From Sneathiella aquimaris (lineage in GTDB: Bacteria; Pseudomonadota; Alphaproteobacteria; Sneathiellales; Sneathiellaceae), in NCBI RefSeq assembly GCF_026409565.1, contig NZ_CP112881.1, positions 1,225,501 through 1,289,500 of the forward strand: a stretch of 64,000 bases of DNA, read 5' to 3'. The notes under the pieces were generated by a model. That model was not told the DNA's origin. It saw only the letters and a program-made list of their open reading frames with translations, and ran no database searches. The position numbers and the translations under genes are program-made. Of the stretch, positions 25,389 through 34,533 are shown one piece after another; position 1 is the first letter of the stretch, and the number at the start of each line of letters is the position of its first letter.

Positions 25389-26669
25389 CTATAGTGGAGC
25401 CTTTTCTTTATTGGCAGTATTTTTGTCGGCAAGAGAAATCACAACGCGCCTGACGAAGATGAGGAAAATGACCGTAAGAACGCCCCCAATGATCAACGGC
25501 ATGTCATAATCGACAAATTCGAAAAATGCCCCGCCCCATAAGGGGCCAAGGATTCGCCCTAGTCCAGAAAAGCTATTGGCGATACCCAGTGTGCTTCCTT
25601 GCTGGCCTTTTGCTGAAACAAAACTGATAAGGGCGGAATGTGTCGGGTTGAGGATTGCAATTCCGACACTCATAAATGTAATGGCGGCAATGAAGATGCT
25701 GAAATGAAAGGCGACGGTTGTACTGAAGAGCCCGATAGCAAGAGCACTAAGGCCGACTAAAAGCAGCTTCGGTTCCCCCAGTTTTTGTGTGAGGGGGCCA
25801 ATCAGCCGCCCTTGGACAATGACAAGAATGACACCAATATAAGCAAAGCAGTATCCAAGATCCTTTGGTTGCCATCCGTAATTCCGCTCAGTCCAAAGTG
25901 GAAACAGGGTTTCAACCTGACTGAAAACAAAGCTGACGATAAAGAATGAGCCAATGAGCCAGGGGATAGATGGGGACGCAAAAATCGCCTGCAATTGTGT
26001 TTTCAAGGGTAATTTCGTTGTCTCCCGTGCTGTTGCTCTATCCTCGGCAGTCAGGCTTTCTTTTACGGTAAACAGGGCAAGGAGCAAGCCAAGGAGGGAC
26101 AAACCAGCGGCAACAAACATTGGGGTTTGAAAGTCAGGATTTTGCGGATCGTTTCCAACAAGAAAAGCCCCGATAGCGGGGCCGAGCGTAAATCCGAGAC
26201 CAAAAGCCGCCCCCATTAGTCCCATTCCCTTGGCACGGTTTTCTGGCGTTGTTACGTCAGCCACGATTGCCTGTGCCACTGAAATTTTGCCTGAAGCGAT
26301 GCCACTAACGCAGCGGGCTACAATGAGAACGGCAAAACTTTCGGCCAATCCTGTCCATAAATAAGCGCCAGCACTAACAGCCAGGCACATTAAAAATACA
26401 GGTTTACGCCCGATCCGATCCGAGACCCGCCCCCAAATTGTTGAGAATATAAGCTGGAAAAGGGAAAAACTAGTGGCCAGCCAGGTTACCATAAATGCTG
26501 TCGCACCATAATGTTCGGCGTAAAAAGGAAGCAATGGCAGAATAATTCCAAACCCAACCAGGTCCAGAAAGATGGAGAGGAATACAGCAAGCATAATAAT
26601 CTGATATCTGACGTTAAAGAGGGGTGATCCTAGACAAGATTTTGTCGTTTGGCGACATTTGGAATGCAC
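25389..26669 (-). CDS. MFS transporter, TetA-like drug efflux type
   Basis: About 400-426 residues with twelve hydrophobic helices. The loop after helix 2 carries GRVSDRIGRKPVFL, the MFS motif A, and helix 5 has the antiporter signature GAAFGLGFTLGPAIGAFL, as in TetA-type drug/H+ antiporters. The start is uncertain: GTG at 26669 adds 25 polar residues, while ATG at 26594 begins exactly at the first helix (MLAVFLSIFLDLVGFG), but neither has a convincing ribosome site. It faces the coiled-coil gene tail to tail with ten bases between. The substrate is unknown. Confidence 0.82.
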   Translation of the reverse strand: MHSKCRQTTKSCLGSPLFNVRYQIIMLAVFLSIFLDLVGFGIILPLLPFYAEHYGATAFMVTWLATSFSLFQLIFSTIWGRVSDRIGRKPVFLMCLAVSAGAYLWTGLAESFAVLIVARCVSGIASGKISVAQAIVADVTTPENRAKGMGLMGAAFGLGFTLGPAIGAFLVGNDPQNPDFQTPMFVAAGLSLLGLLLALFTVKESLTAEDRATARETTKLPLKTQLQAIFASPSIPWLIGSFFIVSFVFSQVETLFPLWTERNYGWQPKDLGYCFAYIGVILVIVQGRLIGPLTQKLGEPKLLLVGLSALAIGLFSTTVAFHFSIFIAAITFMSVGIAILNPTHSALISFVSAKGQQGSTLGIANSFSGLGRILGPLWGGAFFEFVDYDMPLIIGGVLTVIFLIFVRRVVISLADKNTANKEKAPL

Positions 26670-26770
26670 AAAGTAGATTTAATACTAAAAAAGGCTTCGT
26701 TCTTTACTAGGAATAGGTTGTTTTTTGAGCTTATACTTACGGGCGAGAGACACACATAATAGGAGATTAT

Positions 26771-27142
26771 ATGTCTGGCGATGTTACAGAGCAGGTTGTT
26801 GAAGAAGCCAAGGCTAAAGGCGCGGCAAAGTCTGCTAATTTGGTATATATTCTTTATTTAGCCAGTATTGTATTCGGTATAACCGGTTTGATCGGGGTTG
26901 TAATGGCCTATATCAACCGGGGAGACGCGCCCGCCTGGGTTCAAACGCATTATCAATTTCAGATTCGGACCTTCTGGATTGGTATCTTGATTTCAGTTAT
27001 TGGAATGCTCACGATCGCCTTTTTCATTGGCGGCCTGATCCTTTTAGGCTTTTTGATTTGGTACATTGTACGCAGTGTGAAGGGGATGAAATATTTATCT
27101 CAGAACCAGCCACACCCAAATCCAACCACTTGGATGTGGTAA
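26771..27142 (+). CDS. DUF4870-type small membrane protein
   Basis: 123 residues. A polar, Ala/Lys-rich N-terminus is followed by three to four hydrophobic segments, with THYQFQIRTFWIG in the middle. That is the hallmark of the DUF4870/TIC20-like family (conserved H-x-x-x-Q-x-x-x-F before a helix), then LIWYIVRSVKGMKYLSQNQP. AGGAGA precedes the ATG. It is monocistronic and ends at a strong bidirectional terminator. The function is unknown. Confidence 0.8.
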   Translation: MSGDVTEQVVEEAKAKGAAKSANLVYILYLASIVFGITGLIGVVMAYINRGDAPAWVQTHYQFQIRTFWIGILISVIGMLTIAFFIGGLILLGFLIWYIVRSVKGMKYLSQNQPHPNPTTWMW

Positions 27143-27160
27143 AGTCGTTACGAGACATTA

Positions 27161-27190
27161 AAAAAGCCCGCGATTAAGCGGGCTTTTTTT
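27161..27190. terminator. Bidirectional rho-independent terminator
   Basis: AAAAAGCCCGC-GATTAA-GCGGGCTTTTTTT: a six-pair G/C stem flanked by A and T tracts, between the convergent DUF4870 and biotinyl-protein genes. It should serve both. Confidence 0.85.
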
Positions 27191-27411
27191 TAAACTTCAA
27201 GTCTGGCAACAATTTGACCCTCTTTAACCGGGTCACCTTCTCCTACCAGAATTTCCAGAACTGTCCCATCTTCTGGGGCATCCACCGGAATTTCCATCTT
27301 CATGCTTTCCAATATGAGAATGGCGTCGTCTTCTTCCAGACTTTCACCCTTTTGGGCTTCAATCTTCCAGACTTTGCCGGCAATCTCGCTTTCAACATCA
27401 AGGATCGTCAT
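27190..27411 (-). CDS. Stand-alone biotinyl (BCCP-like) domain protein
   Basis: 73 residues from the ATG at 27411, six bases after GGAG; upstream ATG and GTG codons overlap that ribosome site. The whole protein is one biotinyl/lipoyl fold with the ESMKMEI biotinylation site (the lysine carries biotin). Such short carriers normally serve a biotin-dependent carboxylase, but no carboxylase gene is in the window, so the partner is encoded elsewhere. It lies 93 bases downstream of typA on the same strand. Confidence 0.85.
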   Translation of the reverse strand: MTILDVESEIAGKVWKIEAQKGESLEEDDAILILESMKMEIPVDAPEDGTVLEILVGEGDPVKEGQIVARLEV

Positions 27412-27504
27412 CATAGGCTCCACTATTATTCTTATTCTTAATGGAGATATGTTTTCACAGGATCGGGCAGAAAACTATTGATTTCTACCCGATCTGTAAA
27501 AATA

Positions 27505-29322
27505 TCAGGATGCGATCTTGCTGCGAGAGGCTTTTTTCCGCTCATGTGGATCGAGGTGACGTTTGCGCAAACGAATGTAGTTTGGTGTAACCTCTACAAG
27601 CTCATCATCATCGATATAGGCAATGGCTTGTTCCAACGTCATCTTACGAGGAGTTGTCAAGCGAACGGCTTCATCAGTGCCTGACGCACGAATGTTTGTC
27701 AGCTGCTTGGCTTTCAGCGCGTTGACTTCCAGGTCGTTCGGGCGGTTATGTTCACCGAGGATCATGCCTTCGTAAACATCAATACCACTTCCAATAAAGA
27801 AGACACCGCGTGCTTCCAGGTTCCAGATTGCAAAGGCAACAGATTTCCCTGTTGAATTGGCAATCAACACACCGTTGCGGCGTCCTGGAATTTCACCTTT
27901 ATGCGGAACATATGAATGGAAAAGACGGTTCATGATACCGGTTCCCCGTGTATCCGTCAGAAACTCTCCATGATAGCCGATCAGTCCGCGTGTCGGGCAC
28001 AGGAAGGTAATCCTTGTTTTCCCGCCGCCTGATGGCCGCATGTCGGTCATTGTCCCTTTGCGCAATGCGATCTTTTCAACGACGACGCCAGAGAATTCTT
28101 CATCCACGTCGACAACCACTTCTTCCAGCGGTTCCATTGTTTTGCCGTCTTCTTCACGGAACAATACCCGAGGGCGACTGATAGACAGCTCAAACCCTTC
28201 GCGGCGCATGGTTTCGATCAGAACGCCCAATTGCAATTCGCCCCGTCCAGAAACGATGTAGCTATCCGCTTCAGCGCTGTCTTCGACCCGAATTGAAACA
28301 TTGCCTTCAATTTCTTTCATCAGGCGGTCGCGGATGACGCGGCTCTGTACTTTGTCACCGTCCCTGCCTGCGAGCGGCGAAGAATTGATTGCAAAGGTCA
28401 TCGAAATGGTGGGAGGGTCAATTGGCTGTGCATCAATCGCTTTTGTTTCTTCTGGCGTACCAATGGTTTCAGCAACTGTTGTCTTGACGAGACCAGCGAT
28501 GGATACAATATCACCTGCGCGGGCTTCTTCGATTGCCTCGCGTTCCAGTCCGCGGAAGGCCATGATCTTACTTGCCCGGGCATCTTCGATTTTTTCGCCG
28601 GAGCGGTTCAAGCCTTTGATGGGATCATTCGTCTTCAAAACGCCTGATTCCACACGGCCAGTCAACAAACGACCCAGATACGGATTGCTTTCAATGGTTG
28701 TTACCAGCATCTTGAAAGGAGCATCTTCGTCAACCTGTGGCGCAGGAACATGTTTGACGATCAAATCAAAAAGCGTATCGAGGCTTTCTTTTTCATCGCC
28801 GAGATCCTGAACGGCCCATCCTTCTTTTGCTGAGGCGTAGAGAACAGGGAAATCGAGCTGCTCTTCGTCGGCGTCCAGTGCAACGAGAAGGTCGAAGCAC
28901 TCGTCGAGTACTTCTTCCGGGCGGCCATCCGGACGGTCCGCTTTGTTGATCAGGACAATTGGCTTCAGGCCCAATCCAAGGGCTTTCTGCGTTACGAATT
29001 TTGTTTGTGGCATTGGGCCTTCAGCGGCGTCAACCAAGACCACAACGCCATCGACCATGCTCAGGATACGTTCCACTTCACCACCGAAATCGGCGTGGCC
29101 CGGTGTGTCAACGATGTTGAGGCGATAGCCCCCCCATTCAACTGACGTACACTTAGCCAAAATGGTAATGCCGCGTTCCCGTTCCAAATCATTGGAATCC
29201 ATGGCACGCTCTGCCACCTGCTGGTTTTCCCTAAAGGTACCACTTTGTTTCAACAAGCCGTCCACAAGGGTTGTCTTCCCATGGTCGACATGGGCAATGA
29301 TCGCAACGTTCCGAATTTCCAT
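27505..29322 (-). CDS. typA: Translational GTPase TypA/BipA
   Basis: 605 residues, full family length. G-domain motifs are intact: AHVDHGKTT (10-18), [12 protein letters not shown] and NKADRPD. EF-G-like domains III and V follow, then the TypA-specific C-terminal domain. It binds the ribosome and helps large-subunit assembly and growth under stress or cold. It is transcribed alone or with the small biotinyl protein. Confidence 0.96.
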   Translation of the reverse strand: MEIRNVAIIAHVDHGKTTLVDGLLKQSGTFRENQQVAERAMDSNDLERERGITILAKCTSVEWGGYRLNIVDTPGHADFGGEVERILSMVDGVVVLVDAAEGPMPQTKFVTQKALGLGLKPIVLINKADRPDGRPEEVLDECFDLLVALDADEEQLDFPVLYASAKEGWAVQDLGDEKESLDTLFDLIVKHVPAPQVDEDAPFKMLVTTIESNPYLGRLLTGRVESGVLKTNDPIKGLNRSGEKIEDARASKIMAFRGLEREAIEEARAGDIVSIAGLVKTTVAETIGTPEETKAIDAQPIDPPTISMTFAINSSPLAGRDGDKVQSRVIRDRLMKEIEGNVSIRVEDSAEADSYIVSGRGELQLGVLIETMRREGFELSISRPRVLFREEDGKTMEPLEEVVVDVDEEFSGVVVEKIALRKGTMTDMRPSGGGKTRITFLCPTRGLIGYHGEFLTDTRGTGIMNRLFHSYVPHKGEIPGRRNGVLIANSTGKSVAFAIWNLEARGVFFIGSGIDVYEGMILGEHNRPNDLEVNALKAKQLTNIRASGTDEAVRLTTPRKMTLEQAIAYIDDDELVEVTPNYIRLRKRHLDPHERKKASRSKIAS

Positions 29323-29493
29323 GATATATTTTTACATTCGCTAAATTAAAGGCGGGCGCAGTATACCGATGACTGAATATATAGCAAGCCTTGTAAAATG
29401 AAGGTTTTGCGCACTGGTTTCAGGAGCAGTTTTTATCAACAAAAAGGATCGTAAAAATTGTTTCTGAAAATAGATTTGCTAACCGGGATTAGA

Positions 29494-30219
29494 TTAATTT
29501 GCCGCCAGGGCCTTGTTAAAAGACGCCCGTGCTGATTTTCCTGTTTCCGTATTTGGAAAACAAATATGCAAACCGTGTTCTATTAAAAGCTTACTATTCA
29601 TTTCGACTTTATCGGCCAGCTTTGCCAGACTTTTGTCTGTTTTAAGCAAATAGTCCAAAACATTTGAATCGATCACAGCAAGATCCAAACGTCCTTTAGC
29701 TATTTTGCGGATATTGAGAACATCTGCCGTTACTTTCTGACCCTTCAATGATCCATCCGCGACCATCGCGTCAAAGCGTTCCTCGTTCACATATCCCGAT
29801 ACAATACCGATGCTCAATTTTTTCAGGTCATCATAACTGGTCCAATTAACGGGTGCGTTGCTCTGTTGTACAAATCCCACTGGTGAAGAGCCAAAGCTAT
29901 TCGAAAATAAACACTTGCCGTCTTTGCTTTTCTCAGCATCCAAAGCGGTGCTGTAATATTCGGGAAAATATCCAATATATTCAGGATTTCCAAGACCTTC
30001 AGCCACGGCTCTATTCCAAGGGAAAAAATCAAAACTTACTGAATGCCCTGCGGCAGCGAGTAATTTTCTTACGGTTTTGGCGGCAGATCCGTTATCCTCA
30101 AGCCCGTTTCCTGAATAGGGCGGCCAATCAAGGCTTGTGAGTTTTAGGTTGTCCGCCTGTGCAATAGAGGCTGGGAAGGCCACCGCAAGGACGGCAGCGA
30201 AAATCAATGATTTCGACAT
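29494..30219 (-). CDS. Periplasmic substrate-binding protein, family 3 type
   Basis: 241 residues from the ATG at 30219; the in-frame start at 30252 would put 11 extra residues before the signal peptide MSKSLIFAAVLAVAFPASIA. The mature protein begins DNLKLTSLDWPPYSGNGLEDNG, a typical amino-acid-type SBP_bac_3 binding fold. It has two cysteines, one in GKCLFSN and one in HICFPN. No ABC permease or ATPase genes are adjacent, so it is an orphan receptor or works with a distant transporter or sensor. A TTAA-N7-TTAA box lies 42 bases upstream. Confidence 0.8.
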   Translation of the reverse strand: MSKSLIFAAVLAVAFPASIAQADNLKLTSLDWPPYSGNGLEDNGSAAKTVRKLLAAAGHSVSFDFFPWNRAVAEGLGNPEYIGYFPEYYSTALDAEKSKDGKCLFSNSFGSSPVGFVQQSNAPVNWTSYDDLKKLSIGIVSGYVNEERFDAMVADGSLKGQKVTADVLNIRKIAKGRLDLAVIDSNVLDYLLKTDKSLAKLADKVEMNSKLLIEHGLHICFPNTETGKSARASFNKALAAN

Positions 30220-30260
30220 GTAAAAATTTCCAATGAGAAGAGTTAAGCTCAAATCAATGT

Positions 30261-30275
30261 TTAATGTATTTTTAA
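30261..30275. promoter_or_regulatory. CtrA-type box upstream of the orphan binding protein gene
   Basis: TTAA-TGTATTT-TTAA is a perfect TTAA-N7-TTAA, placed 42-56 bases before the start codon at 30219 (minus strand). That is a sensible distance for an activator site over a -35 region. Confidence 0.45.
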
Positions 30276-30320
30276 ATTACTAATATTTTTATAAAGTAAG
30301 GTGAAATATATTAGGTGTAC

Positions 30321-31181
30321 TTAGGCTTTCTTCACCCGACTTTGAAGGGCCGCACTAATAAGGATTGCTGTAATGCCTATAAAACTCAGGAAGCCAACTA
30401 TTTCCGAGAAGATTAAATAGTCGATAATGGCTGCGAAAAGAGGTGTAAAGTAGACAAATGGAGCCAGAAAGCTGGCATCTCCGCGTTTCATGGCTTGAAT
30501 GAACAAGCTTTGACCGCTCACCATGATGGCCCCGATCAATGCCAGAAACAGCCACTGTAGGGGGGTTGGCTGAACCCAGAAGAAAGAAACAAGACAAAGG
30601 GCGATTACGGCTCCAATTCCATTATTAATGCTGAGGATCCGCAACGGACTTTCTGTATCTGAAAGGCGCTTGATAAAAATGGCTTCCGTGCCCATAAAAA
30701 TGGCGGAAGCGATTGCAATAATTGCCAACGGCTGGAAACTGTCCATTCCGGGGCGAGTGATAAAGAGCATGCCCAGAAATGACAGGGCAACAAGGTACCA
30801 CTGTGCCGAAACTACTTTTTCCTTCAGGATCATGGCGGCGAGGACCATCGTAATAACGGGGCTTAGGAAGGAGATCGAGGTTGCATCCGCCAATGCCATG
30901 CCGGACGCCGCTGCAAATAAACAAACAACACCGAGCCAGCCAAAAATGGTGCGGCCAATGTGCAATTTGACCGGAACGTTTCGATAGGTAGGGCGCCGAA
31001 TTGCAAGAACGGGAAGCAACGCCAGAAAGGCAAAACAAAAACGGCCTGCCGCAATTTGAAATGCACTAAGCGGCGGACCTAAAAGGTCGTTGCCAAGCAA
31101 TTTCGCAATAACAGAAGCAAGCGCGAAAAACGAACACGCGATAATCATGTAAGAAATACTGGCCAGGGTATTTCGCGACAT
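30321..31181 (-). CDS. EamA/DMT family transporter
   Basis: 286 residues with ten hydrophobic helices in two repeated five-helix halves, the DMT layout. Typical segments are FALASVIAKLLGNDL in helix 1, GWLGVVCLFAAASGMALADATSI mid-protein, and TPLFAAIIDYLIFSEI before helix 10. Family members export metabolites or amino acids. It starts three bases after the acyl-CoA dehydrogenase stop, so the two are co-transcribed, though the functional link is unclear. Confidence 0.87.
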   Translation of the reverse strand: MSRNTLASISYMIIACSFFALASVIAKLLGNDLLGPPLSAFQIAAGRFCFAFLALLPVLAIRRPTYRNVPVKLHIGRTIFGWLGVVCLFAAASGMALADATSISFLSPVITMVLAAMILKEKVVSAQWYLVALSFLGMLFITRPGMDSFQPLAIIAIASAIFMGTEAIFIKRLSDTESPLRILSINNGIGAVIALCLVSFFWVQPTPLQWLFLALIGAIMVSGQSLFIQAMKRGDASFLAPFVYFTPLFAAIIDYLIFSEIVGFLSFIGITAILISAALQSRVKKA

Positions 31182-31184
31182 TCT

Positions 31185-32990
31185 TTAGAATATCTCTGCA
31201 GAAGCTGAAAATGTGGTGTCGTCCACAGAGCCCAGTAGTTTTGACCAAGGCTCTACTTTACAGAGTTCAAAGCGGTAAAAATACTGGCAGGCTTGTAGTT
31301 TGCCTAAATAGAAATTCTGATCATCCTTTGTCGGGCCCTGATTTAATTTTTCAGACGCAACCAAAGCCTGTTTTAGCCATTGCCAGGCAAGAACAAGATG
31401 CCCGAACATATCAAGGTAAAGTGTCGCGTTGGCCAAGGCGAGATTGATATGACCCTGTTGCATTTCAGCGGCCAGCGCCCGGGTGACATTGACCACATTT
31501 TCAATCGCGTGATCCAAAAGATCAGAGAACTCGGCCAAAGCCGGGTTTTTTCGGGCGCTTTGGCTGGTTTCAGTCATTTTTCGGACCAACAGTTCAAGGC
31601 CAGCCCCTTTATTCATGATGACTTTTCGGCCTAATAGATCAAGACCCTGAATACCGTGGGTCCCTTCATGTATGGGGTTCAGGCGATTGTCTCGGTAATA
31701 TTGCTCAACGGGATAGTCGCGGGTATAGCCATATCCTCCCAGAACCTGAATGGCATGCTTGTTGGCTTCCAGGCAAAACTCACTGGGCCAAGACTTGACG
31801 ACCGGTGTCAAAATATCAAGAAGGAGTGACGCTTCTTTCTTTTTGTCCTGATCCGTTTCAGTATTTTCATCATCCACAAGTTTTGCTGCATACAGACACA
31901 GACCCAAGCCACCCTCAACTGCCGCTTTCTGCGCTAATAAAAGCCGCCGGATGTCCGCGTGTTCGATCAGGTTTAGCTGATTGGATGACGCGTCTTTGCC
32001 ATCTGGATGGCGTCCCTGTGGCCGGTTTCGAGCATATTCCAGACTGTAAAGATATCCGGCATATCCAAGGCTGACTGCCCCAAGGCCGACCCCGATGCGG
32101 GCTTCATTCATCATGTGAAACATGTAGAAAAGACCTTTGTGGGCCTCCCCGATCAGATAGCCGGTCGCTCCTCCTTTTTCGCCCAAGTTAAGGAGGGTGT
32201 TGGTTGTCCCGCGATAACCCATTTTGTGGTTCAAGCCTGCAAGACTGACATCATTGCGGTCACCGATACTGGTATCATCGTTCACCAGAAATTTGGGAAC
32301 AATAAAGAGTGAAATACCCTTAACCCCTTCTGGTCCGCCCGGTATTTTGGCGAGGACCAGATGCACAATGTTTTCTGACAGTTCATGCTCGCCTGCTGAA
32401 ATCCACATTTTGTTGCCCGTCAGACGGTAGCTGCCATCTTCCTGAGGAATGGCTTTTGTTTTTATATCAGAGAGGGATGAACCGGCCTGAGGCTCAGAAA
32501 GGCACATTGTGCCGAAGAAACGCCCGGCAATCATCGGTTCCATAAATCGTTTTTTCTGGTCTTCCGTCCCATATGCCCGAATAACGTTGGAAGCGCCTAC
32601 TGTCAGAAACGGGTATCCAGAAGTGCCTACATTCGCCGCATTAAAAATGGCACTGCAGGTCATGGCAATGGTCGCCGGAAGCTGCATTCCGCCATGGTCA
32701 TAGTCGTGCTGGGCACCGATAAAACCGGCTTCAATATAGGCATCGAGAGCCTCTTTGACTTCAGGAATGATGTGTACTTTTTCACCGTCAAACGTCGGCT
32801 CGTTCAGATCAGCTTTCCGGTTGTGAGGCTCGAACAGGTCGGCGGCGATATTCATGGCGGTGTCAATTACGGCATCAAAGACATCCTTATCATGGTCGGC
32901 AAACCGTTCACGTTCAGAAAATTGCGCGACGTCCAGCATTTCATGCAGTTGAAAGGAAATATCCCGTTGGTTCATCGTCGGTGTTGTCAT
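31185..32990 (-). CDS. Acyl-CoA dehydrogenase, DmdC/FadE-like long form
   Basis: 601 residues, the long ACAD class with an extra C-terminal domain. FAD- and substrate-binding segments include MCLSEPQAGSSLSDIKTKA and GNKMWISAGEH. The catalytic base is the Glu in PIHEGTHGIQGLDLLGRK. This subgroup includes 3-methylmercaptopropionyl-CoA dehydrogenase (DmdC) and related FadE-type enzymes, so fatty acyl-CoA or methylthio-acyl-CoA oxidation is likely. No other DMSP-degradation gene is near. It is first in an operon with an EamA exporter. Confidence 0.87.
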   Translation of the reverse strand: MTTPTMNQRDISFQLHEMLDVAQFSERERFADHDKDVFDAVIDTAMNIAADLFEPHNRKADLNEPTFDGEKVHIIPEVKEALDAYIEAGFIGAQHDYDHGGMQLPATIAMTCSAIFNAANVGTSGYPFLTVGASNVIRAYGTEDQKKRFMEPMIAGRFFGTMCLSEPQAGSSLSDIKTKAIPQEDGSYRLTGNKMWISAGEHELSENIVHLVLAKIPGGPEGVKGISLFIVPKFLVNDDTSIGDRNDVSLAGLNHKMGYRGTTNTLLNLGEKGGATGYLIGEAHKGLFYMFHMMNEARIGVGLGAVSLGYAGYLYSLEYARNRPQGRHPDGKDASSNQLNLIEHADIRRLLLAQKAAVEGGLGLCLYAAKLVDDENTETDQDKKKEASLLLDILTPVVKSWPSEFCLEANKHAIQVLGGYGYTRDYPVEQYYRDNRLNPIHEGTHGIQGLDLLGRKVIMNKGAGLELLVRKMTETSQSARKNPALAEFSDLLDHAIENVVNVTRALAAEMQQGHINLALANATLYLDMFGHLVLAWQWLKQALVASEKLNQGPTKDDQNFYLGKLQACQYFYRFELCKVEPWSKLLGSVDDTTFSASAEIF

Positions 32991-33312
32991 GTCAATTTTG
33001 CCTATTGTGATGTCTTGTGATCATTCTCGTTATGTTATTGGTTTACCATACCTAGCCTGCGATTCCAGTGGATAACAGGCAAAAAATCAATATTTTGCGG
33101 GTGCTTTTTCTGATTTAAGCCGCCCAAAGCAATCGAAAATGGTGTTTGCCGTTGCGTCAATTTTCCGGTTCTGCCTGGTTTTTCATTTTCGACCTAATTT
33201 TGTTGGCGTGCGACCTAAAAATAATTTAGCTTTGTAGTGTGACGGTGATCACAGATAAGAAAAACGGAATACGGGAATTCCAGATCACTTTCACAATGTG
33301 GGAGATTAAGTA
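32991..33312. other. Divergent intergenic region with a direct-repeat pair
   Basis: This 322-base gap lies between the divergent acyl-CoA dehydrogenase and 2OG oxygenase genes. No reading frame looks real. The one clear structure is two copies of CGACCTAA (33190-33197 and 33211-33218), 21 bases apart and on the oxygenase side. A GTGATCAC palindrome (33247-33254) and a GGGAG ribosome site just before 33313 also occur. Confidence 0.5.
33190..33218 (+). repeat. Direct repeat CGACCTAA x2, 21-base period
   Basis: The two identical octamers sit exactly two helical turns apart, about 95-123 bases upstream of the oxygenase start, so a regulator could bind both on one DNA face. Confidence 0.4.
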
Positions 33313-33915
33313 ATGATTGTTTTGCCATCGGCACCGCTTAGAAATAGCAACACCGCGTCGGTGTATGTGAACCAAGTTTTTTCCGAGACCGAGTGTGATA
33401 AAATACTCGACGCCCTGGATGAGCAGAAATGGGAAGAGGCGATGATCGGCGGTGTGGCCGGGAAAGGGAAGTTTACGATTGAAAAAGACTATCGTAGCAA
33501 CTTTCAGCAAACCGTTCCCGTCGATGAACTGGGATTTCCGTTGAACCGGATCGCCGAAGAAATCAGTGTGGCGAATTCCCAACTCTGGCGGTTCGACCTT
33601 GGTGGTTTTGTTAAGGATGACATGCCGTGGGTGATGAATTATTGCCGAACAGGCGATCATAACGATTGGCATGTTGATCTGGGCCAGGCTGCTACTGCAT
33701 CCCGTAAATTGGGCTTTTCATTACAGTTGACTGAAGGGACTGAATATGACGGTGGTGACCTTGGTTTTCACCGAATTGAGAAGTCTCGAAAAGACTTGAC
33801 CGGTAAGGGCACTTTGATTGTGTTTCCGTCCTTTTGGCTTCACAGGGTTGCGCCAATGACAAAAGGGGCGAGGAAAGTCGTCGTCGGTTGGGTCCATGGC
33901 CCTAGTTTTCGATAA
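33313..33915 (+). CDS. 2-oxoglutarate/Fe(II)-dependent oxygenase
   Basis: 200 residues. The iron triad of the superfamily is visible: His120 and Asp122 in NDWHVDLG, and His177 in FPSFWLHRVAP, with Arg187 (GARKVVVGW) for the 2-oxoglutarate carboxylate. It resembles the small PKHD/prolyl-hydroxylase-like group. The substrate is unknown. GGGAG before the ATG supports the start. A diverged copy of the same length follows 12 bases downstream. Confidence 0.85.
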   Translation: MIVLPSAPLRNSNTASVYVNQVFSETECDKILDALDEQKWEEAMIGGVAGKGKFTIEKDYRSNFQQTVPVDELGFPLNRIAEEISVANSQLWRFDLGGFVKDDMPWVMNYCRTGDHNDWHVDLGQAATASRKLGFSLQLTEGTEYDGGDLGFHRIEKSRKDLTGKGTLIVFPSFWLHRVAPMTKGARKVVVGWVHGPSFR

Positions 33916-33927
33916 GGGACCAGAGTA

Positions 33928-34530
33928 ATGCATATACCTCTTTTACCGATGAGAAACCCCAATGTGTCGCTGTCCATGCATTGGCCTGTTTTTTCGCCTC
34001 AGGAATGCGCGTCTATTATAGCTCAGGCAAATGCCAAGGGATGGGATAAGCGTTTACCCATTGGTCCGGGTAATACTAAGATTTTTCCAGATGCGAAAAT
34101 GGTGCCCTATATTGAAAGGCAGGCGTTGCCAATTGGGAAAAACGCTTATCCACTGGATCAGATCAGTTATGGTATTAATCAGGTAAATTCAGATAACTGG
34201 CGATTTGAACTGTCCGGTATTCCCGGGGATGATATGCCCTGGCTGGTTAAGCACAGTGCTGGCCGTGCAAAAAAAGAAGACTGGGAAGTTGATCTGGGTC
34301 CGGCTCAGACAAGTTCCCGAAAACTATGTTTTATTGTTCAGCTATCTGATCCAAAATCCTATTCTGGCGGTGATATATTACTGCACAATATCCCAGTCGA
34401 TCAGCAGGGCTTCCGGCAGCAGGGAACACTGGTTGTCTTCCCTGCATACTGGTTGCACCGGATTTCAGATGTGACCAAGGGGCACCGCCATTCGATTGTC
34501 GGTTGGATCCACGGTCATAATTTCAGATAA
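33928..34530 (+). CDS. 2OG-Fe(II) oxygenase paralogue with His-to-Glu change in the metal site
   Basis: 200 residues, a tandem paralogue of the preceding gene, sharing DDMPW, VDLG, SRKL, GGD, FPxxWLHR, TKG, and VGWxHGxxFR. At the first iron ligand the sequence is EDWEVDLG: Glu120 (GAA) replaces His120 (CAT), a two-base change. Asp122, His177 and Arg187 are kept. The protein may bind metal through two carboxylates and one histidine, may be catalytically dead and act as a partner of its neighbour, or may bind another metal. The two genes are 12 bases apart and surely co-transcribed. Confidence 0.85.
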   Translation: MHIPLLPMRNPNVSLSMHWPVFSPQECASIIAQANAKGWDKRLPIGPGNTKIFPDAKMVPYIERQALPIGKNAYPLDQISYGINQVNSDNWRFELSGIPGDDMPWLVKHSAGRAKKEDWEVDLGPAQTSSRKLCFIVQLSDPKSYSGGDILLHNIPVDQQGFRQQGTLVVFPAYWLHRISDVTKGHRHSIVGWIHGHNFR

Positions 34531-34533
34531 AGC

